64,000 bases of DNA from contig JAMXDE010000025.1 in NCBI GenBank assembly GCA_026770025.1, positions 842,957-906,956 on the forward strand, in the 5' to 3' direction. Below the pieces are notes generated by a model, which did no database searches, was not told the DNA's origin, and saw only the letters and a list, made by a program, of their open reading frames with translations. Source of the DNA: Craspedostauros australis. Lineage: Eukaryota > Bacillariophyta > Bacillariophyceae > Mastogloiales > Achnanthaceae. A program made the position numbers and the translations under genes. How positions within the stretch are numbered: the first letter of the stretch is position 1; the number at the start of each line of letters is the position of its first letter. Shown here piece by piece: positions 33,101-41,749 of the stretch.

Positions 33101-34889
33101 CGTCCCTACTGCATCAGAAGTACAGCAACAAGACGAGAACGCACCAATCGAAACGGCCGAAGCGGAGGCCGATTCGCCAATGCAAAACGAAAGAGAGATC
33201 GAGCAACCAGACGATACTGCTGATGCTCCTGATGCAGCTGTGTTGGAATCTGCTGGACAAGCATCGGATGCCCCACCCGATGTAGCAGACGTCGAGGAGG
33301 CCGTCGCAGAAGAGCAAGTCGCTGAGCAAGAGGAGGCGAAGATAGAAGCTACACCGCCACGAGAATCTGCAAAGCTGGAGCCGGAAGAGACGCTCCATCA
33401 GGCAGTGAAGCTGGAATCTGACGAGGCGCAAGATGTAGATATTCCAGAAGCGAGTGAAGTCATTGAAATCGATGTCTCGGACGAGGGTGCTCCTGAAGTG
33501 GAGGCTGAGGCTGAGGCTGAAGCAGAAGTAGAAACGGAGGCCGAAGCAGAAGCAGAACCTGTGCCGATTCCAGCCGTGAAGGAATCAATGGAAACAGCCG
33601 AGGATCAGCAGCCGTCCAACGACGAGCAGCCAACGGAAGCTCAGCAGCAGGACGATCCCAAGGGGCAAGAGGGAGAGACTGACGACAAGGCAGCAGCAGA
33701 AGAACCATCGCCAATGGTAGCTGAGTCACCGGCACGGAGAAAACCACGCAGGCGAACGAGATCCAAGAAAAGTGAGACACCTCAAGAAGTGGTCAGCGAG
33801 GATGACAAGAGCGACATTTCGAGCGTCGGTTCGAAGTCCACTGTGAGTGGACGGCGCCGAAGCACCCGGTCGAGGAAGCCAACGACCAAGGCTGCCGCAC
33901 TCAGTGCTATGGCACGCACGCCACGGCGGAAGAAGAAACGTGTCGAAGAAATGGAGGCAGCACTGCCACCAGTGCCCGAAGTCAACGACGATGCAGACGC
34001 TGGCAAAGCCGTCGTCGACAATGCGGACGACGACGTCAGCGAGCTTCACCACGACGATCATAAAGAAGATCATGGTAACCACGACGACGACGACGACGAC
34101 GCGACCAAGGCGGACGATGAACAGGGGAAGGAGAAGGACGGCTCCGACATCCCTGTGGAGATCACCACAGTCTTGCAAGGCGAGGCGGCAACAGCAGCTG
34201 AAAAGACAGAGGCAGGAGATGCTGCCACTCAACCTCAGGATGATGACAAGCAAGCCGATGCCGAGAAGGGTCCAGAGCAAGATGCTGCGAATGAGAAAGA
34301 AGCGGAAGAGGAGAGGCCACTCACCCGGCGCAGTGCCCGCAAAAAGAAGCCGCCGACATCAACGATTCCCAAAACTCCGACCCGTCGCAGTCGTCGACAA
34401 ACAGCAAGAAGCCGCAAGTCCGCGGATGAGGAGGCAAGCGCAACAAAAGATGATGACACGGCCTCCGTCATGTCCGTTTCCAGCCGACGTTCGACGCGAT
34501 CGTCCACCAGAGCAGCTGCAAAGGCAATAGCGGCGGCATCCGAAGACGAAGGCGCAGGCAAAGCAGAGGAAGCAATGGCTGAGGTCGAGGAGAACGAACC
34601 CACGGCTCCCACACCGCGCAAGCGCGCAACCACCCGCAAGCGCGCAACCCGCACCTCCGAGGCATCCGCTGAACCCTCCGTTTCCTCCGTCACGAAGCGA
34701 TCTCGGCGCAAGCGCAAGCAGATCTCGGAGGAGAAATCGGAGGTGTCGAAACCCCCGCTGCCCCCCAAACCCTCCACACGGTCCACACGTGGCACACGCG
34801 CCAAGAAGGCTGATCCGGACGAGCAATCGGTAACCAGCGCAACGAGCGTTCGCAGCACGAGAAGCAGCAGTCGTCGCAAGGCGGCCTAA
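27180..34889 (+). CDS. Large acidic/basic nuclear-type protein, about 2431 aa, two introns
   Basis: The family is not recognised. The ATG at 27180 starts a folded-looking, helix-rich part (to about 29560) with no known domain. A very long Asp/Glu/Ala/Val-rich region (about 29570-33720) follows, with runs such as DDDDDD and EEEEEEEE. The tail (33720-34886) is Lys/Arg/Ser-rich and repeats a motif like SV.S..S.RSTRS three times (near 33820, 34470, 34850). Such acidic-plus-basic layouts are seen in chromatin, histone-chaperone and nucleolar proteins; that role is inference. Two in-frame introns are predicted at 27367-27669 and 28439-28549, and the ORF stays open through both. A frame starting at 27069 is also open. 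A 5'-truncated copy lies at 51681-57921. Long minus-strand frames here are shadows of the Asp/Glu codons. Confidence 0.8.
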   Translation: MFRNERELRFLETLGKTPDQVHPFMAQIDVDPSCWFWHLLPDEIITNEVFGLHFDLDADGDDGKQALCSVCTVCTVYGRGHMSIDPLIDPLIASYRPLLLFGLQSSCVNTMCRSLTFILLLRFFQWCDATPRLSRICCAHPCIMQSLSTTTTMTTTTTTDNRKDDANAPQAKSLKALRLQVIKQHKRGLLSDHDMFQFSIILWMQKLRHAHDTDDVFRKVSKLLNMCLLDAHPDLPQNQPENNNNAIDGWRSWAHYLMPPMSSISVDILMEEDPEFDDDIVLADWIMEFLQLLYMEWDQWSAADQKVAPRKKRQRVGELTTTTTTGMSERAKLGFAYIITFIEYSIQEEVLSSWHDLANNVWTSELSTVFRQFEKVHHTAGIVLLALRFLRLRRSSVLLCTLDDIDFVHLATKMEALLFRYVVERLVKYFYSILHKMHTNSLTHSFSHQTHLIPFLSRMEAATKVPQYAIRADFVKHMMFATKASNPPSISESDRFNPYLDQICKACAIILPINSIGKAIDNIRATLQAPSQNKRPQRATNNRKRLTAGDADDAEGDDGEQSPYSIQTVEKIPPELFEKYSGIIVHHALLVASHELDKAVMAAKRICELRIDVAVHERCWAHIWDILEYYGHIFVDGHDARDLAPMPYIKTKAKSKRKFMLDIMATNLGSYGFRFMEAYLTDVVRDVWENPNATEEEKNYVLLAAQKTALRMCCQCIKTTTVRGIMSYIDIDWKHTRREGPPQPPFKPASPYDIIDSQQEKVLDQWATAFLVYSNPIPPSLLDGDVLDIHRYIKHAEQPEELDEDVLATDVAQEQTEEADGPAAATVDDVLVQGSQAAHELEQEDEYIDDGEAQQHVAASDDDDDDDIVEVTEIIDSDDDMVVQGLPQEYIQQQAPAQMTYQYGDAVEGQYGYVDAAGQPMYAEEDGAYDSGAYDDDDGEEIEEDDAGAQFEDTDEMEMQDGMEALPPLRNRASVSAIDFSAEQADEAMEMAYEGQFPSSSKDDDDADDDDDDDVIEVVQTEPTKDVANDEEEEVTYDANTADSDQQQYKGEDEDEEEEEEEEQDDDDDEDDDDNGIDNNDNDDDVAVADDDVVADEMQPQQVYETDASVAIKTGVASEATDDEAEHNLMVEKAETDVADVGEDIEATTDEERDVDLRSTGISGAGSTVVGSDVENDHAPRQMGAASMDDDTMGAPDDDVKTDGADKGVMGSGANAAETGGDATGNGNQANRQAQLARDADRRKTSQYGYTSQLEDGYEPEDTHGYTEEEVSEAIHTEDEEEERRQKKARETMLNLDQQPADEDPVLPVEEAKIVQIRASDNLAHSSDDMDAADEHTEQEEDLGNESSELEEAPEQDPPMETENEGPESQAEAGSLVAFARRTQQQDESRVRENRRAREALEMDMEKAKTHEGADTKQDDPIVDAAARADRDISRDMHGAMSSNTETTFDQPTSLPAQQAAVSASNVEGGGAIAESPGASSVPASVVADDAAAAVLEADQPAHTLGAMDGAAEGLAVDVSASLPSHLQSSGREEVVDMPTTQILPEARVEGDSRGGPGSRPMVRSRSKQEGGTGDMLPPDSKEQESMVAGPVDGASEAYDEKGAGSETSAEDPVTETDQEPSIEIIGHGRGSREEEEASLHNLESMNSATEAHDESSAMDVEDNHTEGHTDADVDVEADIDEDGEANGGAEANADVVEDVEADVKADATVVADAAVELEAQQVHDSNEAMEGQDADVGGTGATVAVAIDVDDDASNGDDVEIADANNEIATEDAAEDVDVDVDAGNGDGDDMEVADAAESMEVDDDDDDATKSMTVEDAADADVDADIDVDVDVDVDTDPPVEGTDVAMQKEEQVELIDSEAQEDEVADAAAPSAPVVDNEDGEAKAEANTEGEARNEHHDHKDDDDNSSKNEDAAQDAEMTTTVDANADAQAETTKEAANNEASASPVIDADQGEDEPELSVPAVGKDATESTVPTASEVQQQDENAPIETAEAEADSPMQNEREIEQPDDTADAPDAAVLESAGQASDAPPDVADVEEAVAEEQVAEQEEAKIEATPPRESAKLEPEETLHQAVKLESDEAQDVDIPEASEVIEIDVSDEGAPEVEAEAEAEAEVETEAEAEAEPVPIPAVKESMETAEDQQPSNDEQPTEAQQQDDPKGQEGETDDKAAAEEPSPMVAESPARRKPRRRTRSKKSETPQEVVSEDDKSDISSVGSKSTVSGRRRSTRSRKPTTKAAALSAMARTPRRKKKRVEEMEAALPPVPEVNDDADAGKAVVDNADDDVSELHHDDHKEDHGNHDDDDDDATKADDEQGKEKDGSDIPVEITTVLQGEAATAAEKTEAGDAATQPQDDDKQADAEKGPEQDAANEKEAEEERPLTRRSARKKKPPTSTIPKTPTRRSRRQTARSRKSADEEASATKDDDTASVMSVSSRRSTRSSTRAAAKAIAAASEDEGAGKAEEAMAEVEENEPTAPTPRKRATTRKRATRTSEASAEPSVSSVTKRSRRKRKQISEEKSEVSKPPLPPKPSTRSTRGTRAKKADPDEQSVTSATSVRSTRSSSRRKAA
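27367..27669 (+). other. Predicted intron 1 of the large gene
   Basis: The donor is G|GTAAGC and the acceptor CGCAAAG| follows a pyrimidine-rich stretch. Splicing joins DGDD to DDANAPQAK in frame. The length of 303 bp is divisible by three and contains no stop, so retention cannot be excluded. The translated intron is rich in Cys, Leu and Ser, unlike the flanking coding sequence. Confidence 0.55.
28439..28549 (+). other. Predicted intron 2 of the large gene
   Basis: The donor is CG|GTACGT and the acceptor ATTTCTCAG|TCGC follows a long pyrimidine tract. It is 111 bp, phase 2, with no in-frame stop. The translated intron (TNSLTHSFSHQ region) is low in charge and out of character with its surroundings. 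Confidence 0.75.
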
Positions 34890-34960
34890 TCATAGAGAAC
34901 AGACTATTGTGTGGGTACACTCGCACGTTCTATCAATATTCCACACCACGGTGTCATAGT

Positions 34961-35959
34961 CTATTGCTTGTCCCGATCCAAGGACCGAAATAGTTTGGCG
35001 CAGTTGATGGTGTTCTGATAGCCTTCTTGCGTTATTGACCGCATCTTTTCCAACTTCCATGGGATGGACGCGCAGTCGCGCATGGCCTCGCGCTCCTTGC
35101 TGTGAATGTCAATGAGGTTGGTCTTGCGCTTCCAGCCCGCATCATCCCCCAGATGAAACGTCGCATTGGTCCCGCTGTTCAGATTGACATGGCCGTGGCC
35201 TGCACGATGCAGCTGCAAGTCGATGGCGAACCCCCAAGGCGGATGCCCCACGAACAGATCACCGAACTGCACGTCGATATACTGACGCATCACGAAACAA
35301 TCCTTGCCAGGATGGTACCCGCCCCGCGGGATGCGTTCCTCAATCTGATCGAGATCGGTAAGCGTCGCAGGCACGATGCGCCGATTGATCGTGAACGATG
35401 CGTGCGGTATATCCGCGATGATATTGTAAAAGTCACGATATAGACCTATATCGGAATTGGTAAAGACGATCAGCGCCGTTGGATCCTGCGGCATGTACTG
35501 TCGCAAGGCATCAAACATTTCCTGCAGGAAGGGCAGCTTGTGGTAGGACTTGTGCAGCGGTAAGATGGCGTCGAAGGCGACGTTTGAAGCGGCCGTGTCG
35601 TTGACAAAGATAGCAGCGACGAGGTGGACGACGATGTGACGATGCGCATGTTGTTTGGCACGCAACATGCTTGCGATCGTGACGTTCTGTGCTTTGTTGA
35701 ATGGATGGTAGGTTGGATCGGATGGGACGGAGTAGAGGTTGATGAGGTGGTAGATGTGGATCGTGGTGTTGTCGCTAGTCGCAGATGGTCTGTCATTCTG
35801 TGTCATGACATGATCCACCACCTGCGGACGTTGCTGAACGGACTCTGCAATGCCGGATTCCCGGAGCATCAAATGACTATGCCAGCCACCGCAGACGCCA
35901 ATCGCAAGAGCGACGCAGAGAATGGTTCTGTCGCGCCATCGTCGCTGAATCAGCTCCAT
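34961..35959 (-). CDS. Type II membrane protein, putative glycosyltransferase, 332 aa
   Basis: Residues about 9-24 (RTILCVALAIGVCGGW) form one N-terminal membrane anchor preceded by basic residues, so the rest should lie in the ER/Golgi lumen. The soluble part contains ALIVFTNSDIGLYRDFY, where N-S-D could play the part of a DxD metal site, then HPGKDCFVMR and HPPWGFAIDLQ. These are reminiscent of GT-A-fold proteins, but I cannot name a family. Two possible N-glycosylation sites (NVT, NAT) fit a lumenal domain. The first true ATG is at 35959; the frame extends four codons upstream without one. Its stop lies 71 bp from the stop of the large gene, so the two genes converge and their 3' UTRs probably overlap. 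A broken second copy is at 57994-59001. Confidence 0.72.
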   Translation of the reverse strand: MELIQRRWRDRTILCVALAIGVCGGWHSHLMLRESGIAESVQQRPQVVDHVMTQNDRPSATSDNTTIHIYHLINLYSVPSDPTYHPFNKAQNVTIASMLRAKQHAHRHIVVHLVAAIFVNDTAASNVAFDAILPLHKSYHKLPFLQEMFDALRQYMPQDPTALIVFTNSDIGLYRDFYNIIADIPHASFTINRRIVPATLTDLDQIEERIPRGGYHPGKDCFVMRQYIDVQFGDLFVGHPPWGFAIDLQLHRAGHGHVNLNSGTNATFHLGDDAGWKRKTNLIDIHSKEREAMRDCASIPWKLEKMRSITQEGYQNTINCAKLFRSLDRDKQ

Positions 35960-37090
35960 GATGATCGTCAAAGTGCGGCTTGTTCTTGTTGAGACAACAG
36001 CCTCGCGTCAGGGCCTTACCAAGCTTTGAGCTAAAGAGTGGAGCCAGAGCGAGTGCTGTGTGATACCACTGAGGTTGTGTTTGCTCAGATACGGTTTGTT
36101 TGATTGTATGGTTCTGTTTTGTTGTTTGCTGTTGTGATGATCAGGAGACGATACAAGTAGTGGAGGGGTTCGAGTGGCTATTTTTTGGCGTGGCCGGCGA
36201 CTCCAGCCAATCAAATGGCTTAGACTTTATCACTGGCACGAGCAAGCCATCCCATTGAAGGGTGAATTGAGGGGAGTTTGGGTCATTTCTCCCGAGCTTT
36301 GTTGCGCTTGGAGTTCTCATTTGGAACCGTGTGACGCAGATGATCTGTTTCGTCTCGGATCGATTCTCGTTGTGAACGCTGACAGAGACGTTGGGATTGC
36401 GTGGTTGGTTTCGCACGAGGATTTGTGGAACTTTGACACTTTCTCAGAAATCACGTATTGAGCAAATAAAATGCAATTTTTACTTGCAGTATCTCCGTGT
36501 GAGTATCTCGACGTGGCAAACTCCATTGTCGTAACTGAACGACGATTCCGACCGATACCTTCATGATATCATGGCGATGGGACTATCGCATACTCCGTAT
36601 TGTTGTCGTTGATCGCAAGTACTAACGCCATAATACCAAGTATTACGAAAAATTGACAAAATTGTTTCCACAAAATCCCAACAAAACAAGGACAGAAGTG
36701 TCCCTTTGATGTGAACGGTGACACAGCGCCATCGCCATCAACCATGCCAACACCAACACCAGGATTGGCATCGACACAGAAGATGGTATCGATGCTGTCA
36801 TTGAGTCCAACTATGCAGAGGCTTGCATTAACAAAAGGTCCAACCCATGCTCTGTATAGTGCTTGAAACAACTACCTGCTGAACACATTCAGCCACGCTT
36901 CCGACGATACACATCCAAAGACGCACATCCAACAACGCAGACTCCATCCGCTTCGTTGGAGGTGATGGCAACATCAAGATAGCCAATTCTATGCATCGCC
37001 CATGTGTATCACAGCCAGCCAACAACTGCCAACTCGCAATGATCATGGCGTTTATTCCAAACATAAGCATTGTTGTGTTCGGCATGTGCT
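35960..37090. other. Spacer between host gene and copia-A LTR
   Basis: No gene is supported. Short frames near 36174-36461 and 36569-36871 lack features. The block is repeated in the second copy (59002-60164). The 23 bases at 36133-36155 reappear inverted, with one mismatch, at the duplication junction near 51658-51680. Confidence 0.5.
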
Positions 37091-37871
37091 TGTTGGCAAG
37101 TCCCAATATTGGTACACTTGCTGTTGCTTGCAATGAAGATGGTGGTGGTGGTTGATCTTGATTTTGTTTGCTATTTCATTACATAGAAACCAATACTCTT
37201 GGTGTTGACTCCAGTGCTCCTGGATGTCCTGTCTGTTGATCCAAACCAACCATGAGTCAGATGCAGAGGTGCTCCCTCTCATGATGCTCATCATTGTCCC
37301 TGTACTTCTCTCTTACACTTGTTTGTGTAGCACTCCTATGAGATCCTACACATTCGATTCATTGTTCATCACCTTATCTTCCATGAGCATACTACCATGC
37401 GCACGTGTAGGCGCTTTTGTCTAATTCCGAACTCCTTCTTGACCTTTCAAGATCTCGATGACCAATCGTCATCGAATCTTCCTTGTTCTCTGCCGGATGT
37501 TGAGACAGCTGGTGATGTGGTGACACAATAACATCCTTTCAACGTCAGCTGCTCTCTTCCATGCGTTCTCTGATTCCTTATTCCATCATCATATGGTGGT
37601 CAGATGGTCAGGTCGTCATTTCGGGTTTAGTTGCAACCTCCATCGATCCTTGCTCGATGCCATGTCGGCTGGTGGACGTACAAAAGTCCTGATCCTCTCA
37701 GGTTAGATTGTCCCAACGTCCCCATGTGATTCTTGGGTGATTTGGTGTGTCCGAGTTTGTTTTGTTGTTCTCAAACAAGAAACGTTCGAAACACGAATAT
37801 TGTCGACGCTAGTTGGTCGAGTCGAGGCAAACCAATTGGACGGGCAATGCACATACATATACATCTCGACA
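37091..37871 (-). repeat. 3' LTR of copia A
   Basis: 781 bp, TG...CA ends, same family as 44138-44925 and 47634-48441 but clearly diverged from both. A copy sits at 60165-60957 in the duplication. Confidence 0.78.
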
Positions 37872-37891
37872 CCCTTCCTGTGTGCATTCGG

Positions 37892-40800
37892 TCACTCGAA
37901 TGTTCTCGACGTGTCAAGGTACGACTTCTCGTGTTCACGTTGTAAGTCGGCCTTGATGTTCTTGGTGAATCCGTTGCTTGTGTTCTGCTCGGATTTGACG
38001 AAAATGATTTCGATGGTTTTGTTGATTACCATGTTCTTCACGTAGTGATGGCGCACGTCGATGTGCCGCGATCGTTGGGATGTCGATGGGTTCTTGGCGA
38101 TGAAGATTGCTCCAATGTTGTCCACACAGACCTTGATCGGTGTCTTCACTGGGACGCCCACACTTTCGAGTAGCTGCACAACGAAGAAGATCTCCTTTGC
38201 CGCTTCGGAAAGAGCAACGTATTCTGCTTTGGATGAGCTGAGTGTGACGGCCTTCTGTGCTTTGGATCGCCAAAGGGTTGGTACTTTGCACAGGTATAGG
38301 ATGAACCCTCCTATTCTGATTCTCGCGTTCTTGTCTCCTGCATATTTGCTGTCGCAGAAGAGCTCCATGTCTCAGTTGTCGTCGTTTGGACATGCTGGAT
38401 GGATCTTCAATCCATAGTCCTTTGTATCGATCACATACTTGATGATCCGATACATCTCCTTCATTGCGGCCTTGGTGGGCCCAATCAATACCTTGGAAAG
38501 TTCCCTCACAGGGTTCGCGATATCTGGTCGCGAGTGCTTGATGAGGAAGAGTAGCATACCGACGCCTCGGCGGTATTCGACATGTTCTTCTGGTCCGACC
38601 TTCTGCAGTCCGTTATCTTCAGATGGTTGTACGATGATTTGACCCGGGGTTCCTGGTGTTGCGTAGCGTTGCATCTTCTCAACCTTGGTTCCGAACTCTT
38701 CGATGAGATGTTGGATGAGATGTGGTTGACGCAACGTTGCTCTGGTCTTGTCATGGTTCAGTTCGATGTTGCAGCTGAGGAAATCTCCAAGGCCGCGCTC
38801 GATTGTTACCTTGAACTTGCTGCCTTGGATGTCCTTCAGGAATCTCTCCAATGCCTTGGAGTCTCTGCAGCAGAAGCAATTGTCCACGTAGATGGCCACA
38901 ATCATGCTTCCTTCGTTCGTCTTCCTGTAGAACAGGCACGGGTCTGCTGCGCTCTGTTCGAAGTTGATATTCTTGAGGGTCGACACCAACATCTTGAACC
39001 ATTGCCTGGCGCTCTGCACAAGTCCGTAGATTGGCTTGTGTAGGGTCAGGGCTTCGTCTGGTTGATGATCCATCCCGTTGGGACAGTTCATGTAGATCTC
39101 CTTGTCGAGGTCTCCATGCAGGAATGCCGTTACAACATCGACGAGTGCGCAGTCCATCTTCTTGATTAGCATGATCACCATCATGACCCGATAGGTCACG
39201 TCATGGATGACGGGTGAGTAATGCTCTTGGAAGTCCACTCCTGCGACTTGTGAATAGCCACATGCAACGAGCCGCGCTCGATGTGTGCCGTCGCGCTTCA
39301 ACTTGAAGACCCATTTGCGCTTGCGGCATCTGCGGCTGTGTGGGATGGCGTCTTGTTTGATCTTGCTGTACACCTTGCGTGTATCCATGGAGTCGAACTC
39401 CTTTTTGATGGCTGCTCGATATCCCTTTCGATGGATGGGATCTGGGTGATTGAAGGCTCCATCGAATGTCATTGGCTCGATGTGCTTCTCTGGTTCCTTG
39501 TTCTCGTCCTGCATCGACAGTCCGATGTCGATTGCCGGTGACTCGGTGATGATTGCATTCATCCCGTATAGTCCAGTTGTGCTATGATGAGTGATTTCGA
39601 TCGCTTCTCCTTCGTCTTCAATCTCTTCGTCATCTGTAGTCTCATTGTTGGATTCGTCAGTTATCTCATCGCTGAGTTCGTCACTCGCCTCATCGGATGA
39701 TGGATCGCTCTCATAGCCTTCTTCCTTTCGACCTCGTTCATTGAAGTCTGCGAGCTCACGCAGAGCTCTGGGAATACTCTTCCCTGTAGTCGGTTTGGGA
39801 TTAGTTTCTCCCTTCCTGCCTCATGCTTCATGACGTCGGATTCTCTCCTTTCTAGCTACGTCACGCTTGCTTGGTTTGCTTGGTGGAGGTCTGGATGGTG
39901 TGTCATGTTTAGACCTCGCTGGTGTGTTCGGAGGAGTAACGCCTGTGTCATCGTCGGCTTCGTCGCCGGATGGTATGATCTCGTCATCCTCCTGATTGGA
40001 TTCGCTCCGATCTTCCTCGTCATTGTGGACTAGTTGGGTTACTGCTCCATCGTCTTCGTCATCCTCATCGTCGCTATCTGATAGGATGTGATATCTGTTG
40101 TTGTCAGCAAAAGATACTCTCTTCGCTTCTGATGCTTGACGCATTGCCGTCTTTGGCATTGCTCCCTTCCGTCCAATGGTTGTGAAGCCGTCTGCGTCTG
40201 TCGTTCCTACTTCGCTGGATATGTTCGGTGCTGGTGCCCAGCCACGGAACTGTCCGTATGATTGGTTGAGCCATTTGATGTCTCAAGAGCAGACCAGTGA
40301 TTTGGTCGATGGTCTGTACATGTTGTAGACCCCTGATGCATGTTGGTGTGCATATCCGATGAACACCATCTCTTCTCCTCTGTTCTTGAGTTTGGCGGTG
40401 ATCCCGCCGTAGGTAGTCTTCACGACACCCACCTCTCCAAATGTGCGGAGTGCATCCGCGTATGGTGGATCGCTGCCGAAGAATTGTCAATGTGGTGACT
40501 CCTTTTGATTCTTTGCTACGGTGATGTTGGCGATGGCGGTGGCAGTGCTTGCAGCTGCTGCCCACAGGCCGTGCCTATACTCTTTGTCGAGTTGTGCTCC
40601 GTTGAGCATGGAGCGGATCTTGGTGTAGAGGTACGCGAACTTGCGTTCCACTCTGCTGTTCTGTTGCGGCGTGTTCGATGCCGTGTATTCGAATTTCACG
40701 TTGAGTCCTGCATCGATGAGAATATCCTGCGTGGATTTGTTCTCTCCGCTGTTGTCACCTCGGAAGATGATCTGTTGGTCACCTGTCAGTGATTTGATCG

Positions 40801-41749
40801 TTTGCACAAATCGTTTGATGTATCCTGGTTGGTCACTTTTGTTCTTCAGAAAGAAACTCCAGCAGTGATCTGTGCAGTCGTCCACGATCAGGGTCCAGTA
40901 GCGTTTATCTCCAAAGCTTATGTGTTTAGTGTAACTAATGTCAATGAAGAGACGTTCGCCGCGGCGAGTTGCTCTTGGAATCGTCGCCTTCGAGATGTTC
41001 TTCATTCTAGCGTTCATGACCGCGCAGTCGCGACATACCGGCATCTCGCCAATGATCTTCCATCCGTACTGAGCGGCCGTCCGCTTTATGGTCTCGAGTG
41101 GCGCGTGGCCGAGCATTCGATGCAATTCCACCGCGCTCACCTCTTTGGATGGGCTCTTGACGATGGTTGTGCAAGCCTTGTCGTCCTCAGTTGGCATGAT
41201 GGGATGCATCTGCACTCCTGTGATGAATCTGTTGGAGGTGGGAAAGATCCAATCGAAGATGATCTTCTTCCCTGCTTTGTTGATGATGTCCATCAGAATG
41301 CCGTCGTTACCAATCTGGTAACCGTTGTACAGAGCCTTGTTCATAGAGAAAAGGTTCACCGCCATTTTCGGTGTGTACTTCACGTCGTCGAGCCGGATGA
41401 CGTGACCAGTGTTGTCTCGCTGCTTGACCTTCAAGCGAATGGATCCCATCTTGGGAGAGTCCAGCTTCGTGCTGTCTCCCACTTGGACGAAGGACTTGAT
41501 GTGCCGCACGAAGAAGAGGGCGGCATCTGAATTCACGATGTGATAAGAAGCTCTGCTGTTGGCAAGCCAGATGTCCTTGTTGACCTTGTCCTTGTATTTG
41601 GTGCTCAGTTCGTGGAGCTGTTCCATGGCAGCCGCTGCCATGTCGTCTTTGTAGTCATTGTTGTTGGGATCGTTGTTCCCATCGTCCATTCCATGGTAGG
41701 TCACGCCATCGTAGTACGGTTCTGCGGGCACAGCTGGGGTCGTGCTGTC
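37892..41749 (-). pseudogene. pol: Pol of copia A: protease, integrase, RT, RNase H
   Basis: It continues the gag frame after a TGA. Domains in order: a protease remnant whose active site reads LANSRAS instead of the usual DSGAS; the HHCC integrase finger; an integrase core with D (LFIDIS), D (FRGDNSGEN) and E (NSRVERKF); RT with YVDN where YVDD is needed; and RNase H (FCDSKYAGD, SSSKAEYVALSE). In-frame TGAs lie at 40487-40489, 40283-40285, 39821-39823 and 38372-38374, and the final stop is also TGA (37892-37894). With no frameshift, decay has been by point substitution. The two active-site changes alone make it non-autonomous. An acidic linker precedes RT at about 39600-40080. Confidence 0.88.

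Larger units (their letters stand above)
28663..40850 (+). repeat. Large direct duplication, copy 1
   Basis: This 12.2-kb segment recurs from 51681 to the window end in the same orientation, offset 23,018 bp. It covers most of the large gene, the convergent membrane-protein gene, a copia LTR and part of copia-A pol. This copy has clean reading frames. The left breakpoint lies inside the large gene, at GTTTCAATCC. Confidence 0.95.

Noticed and set aside
24946..34889. Alternative nuclear code with UGA as a sense codon
   Set aside because: Host ORFs of about 490 and 2431 codons contain no in-frame TGA, and copia-1 ends at a TGA just before its polypurine tract.
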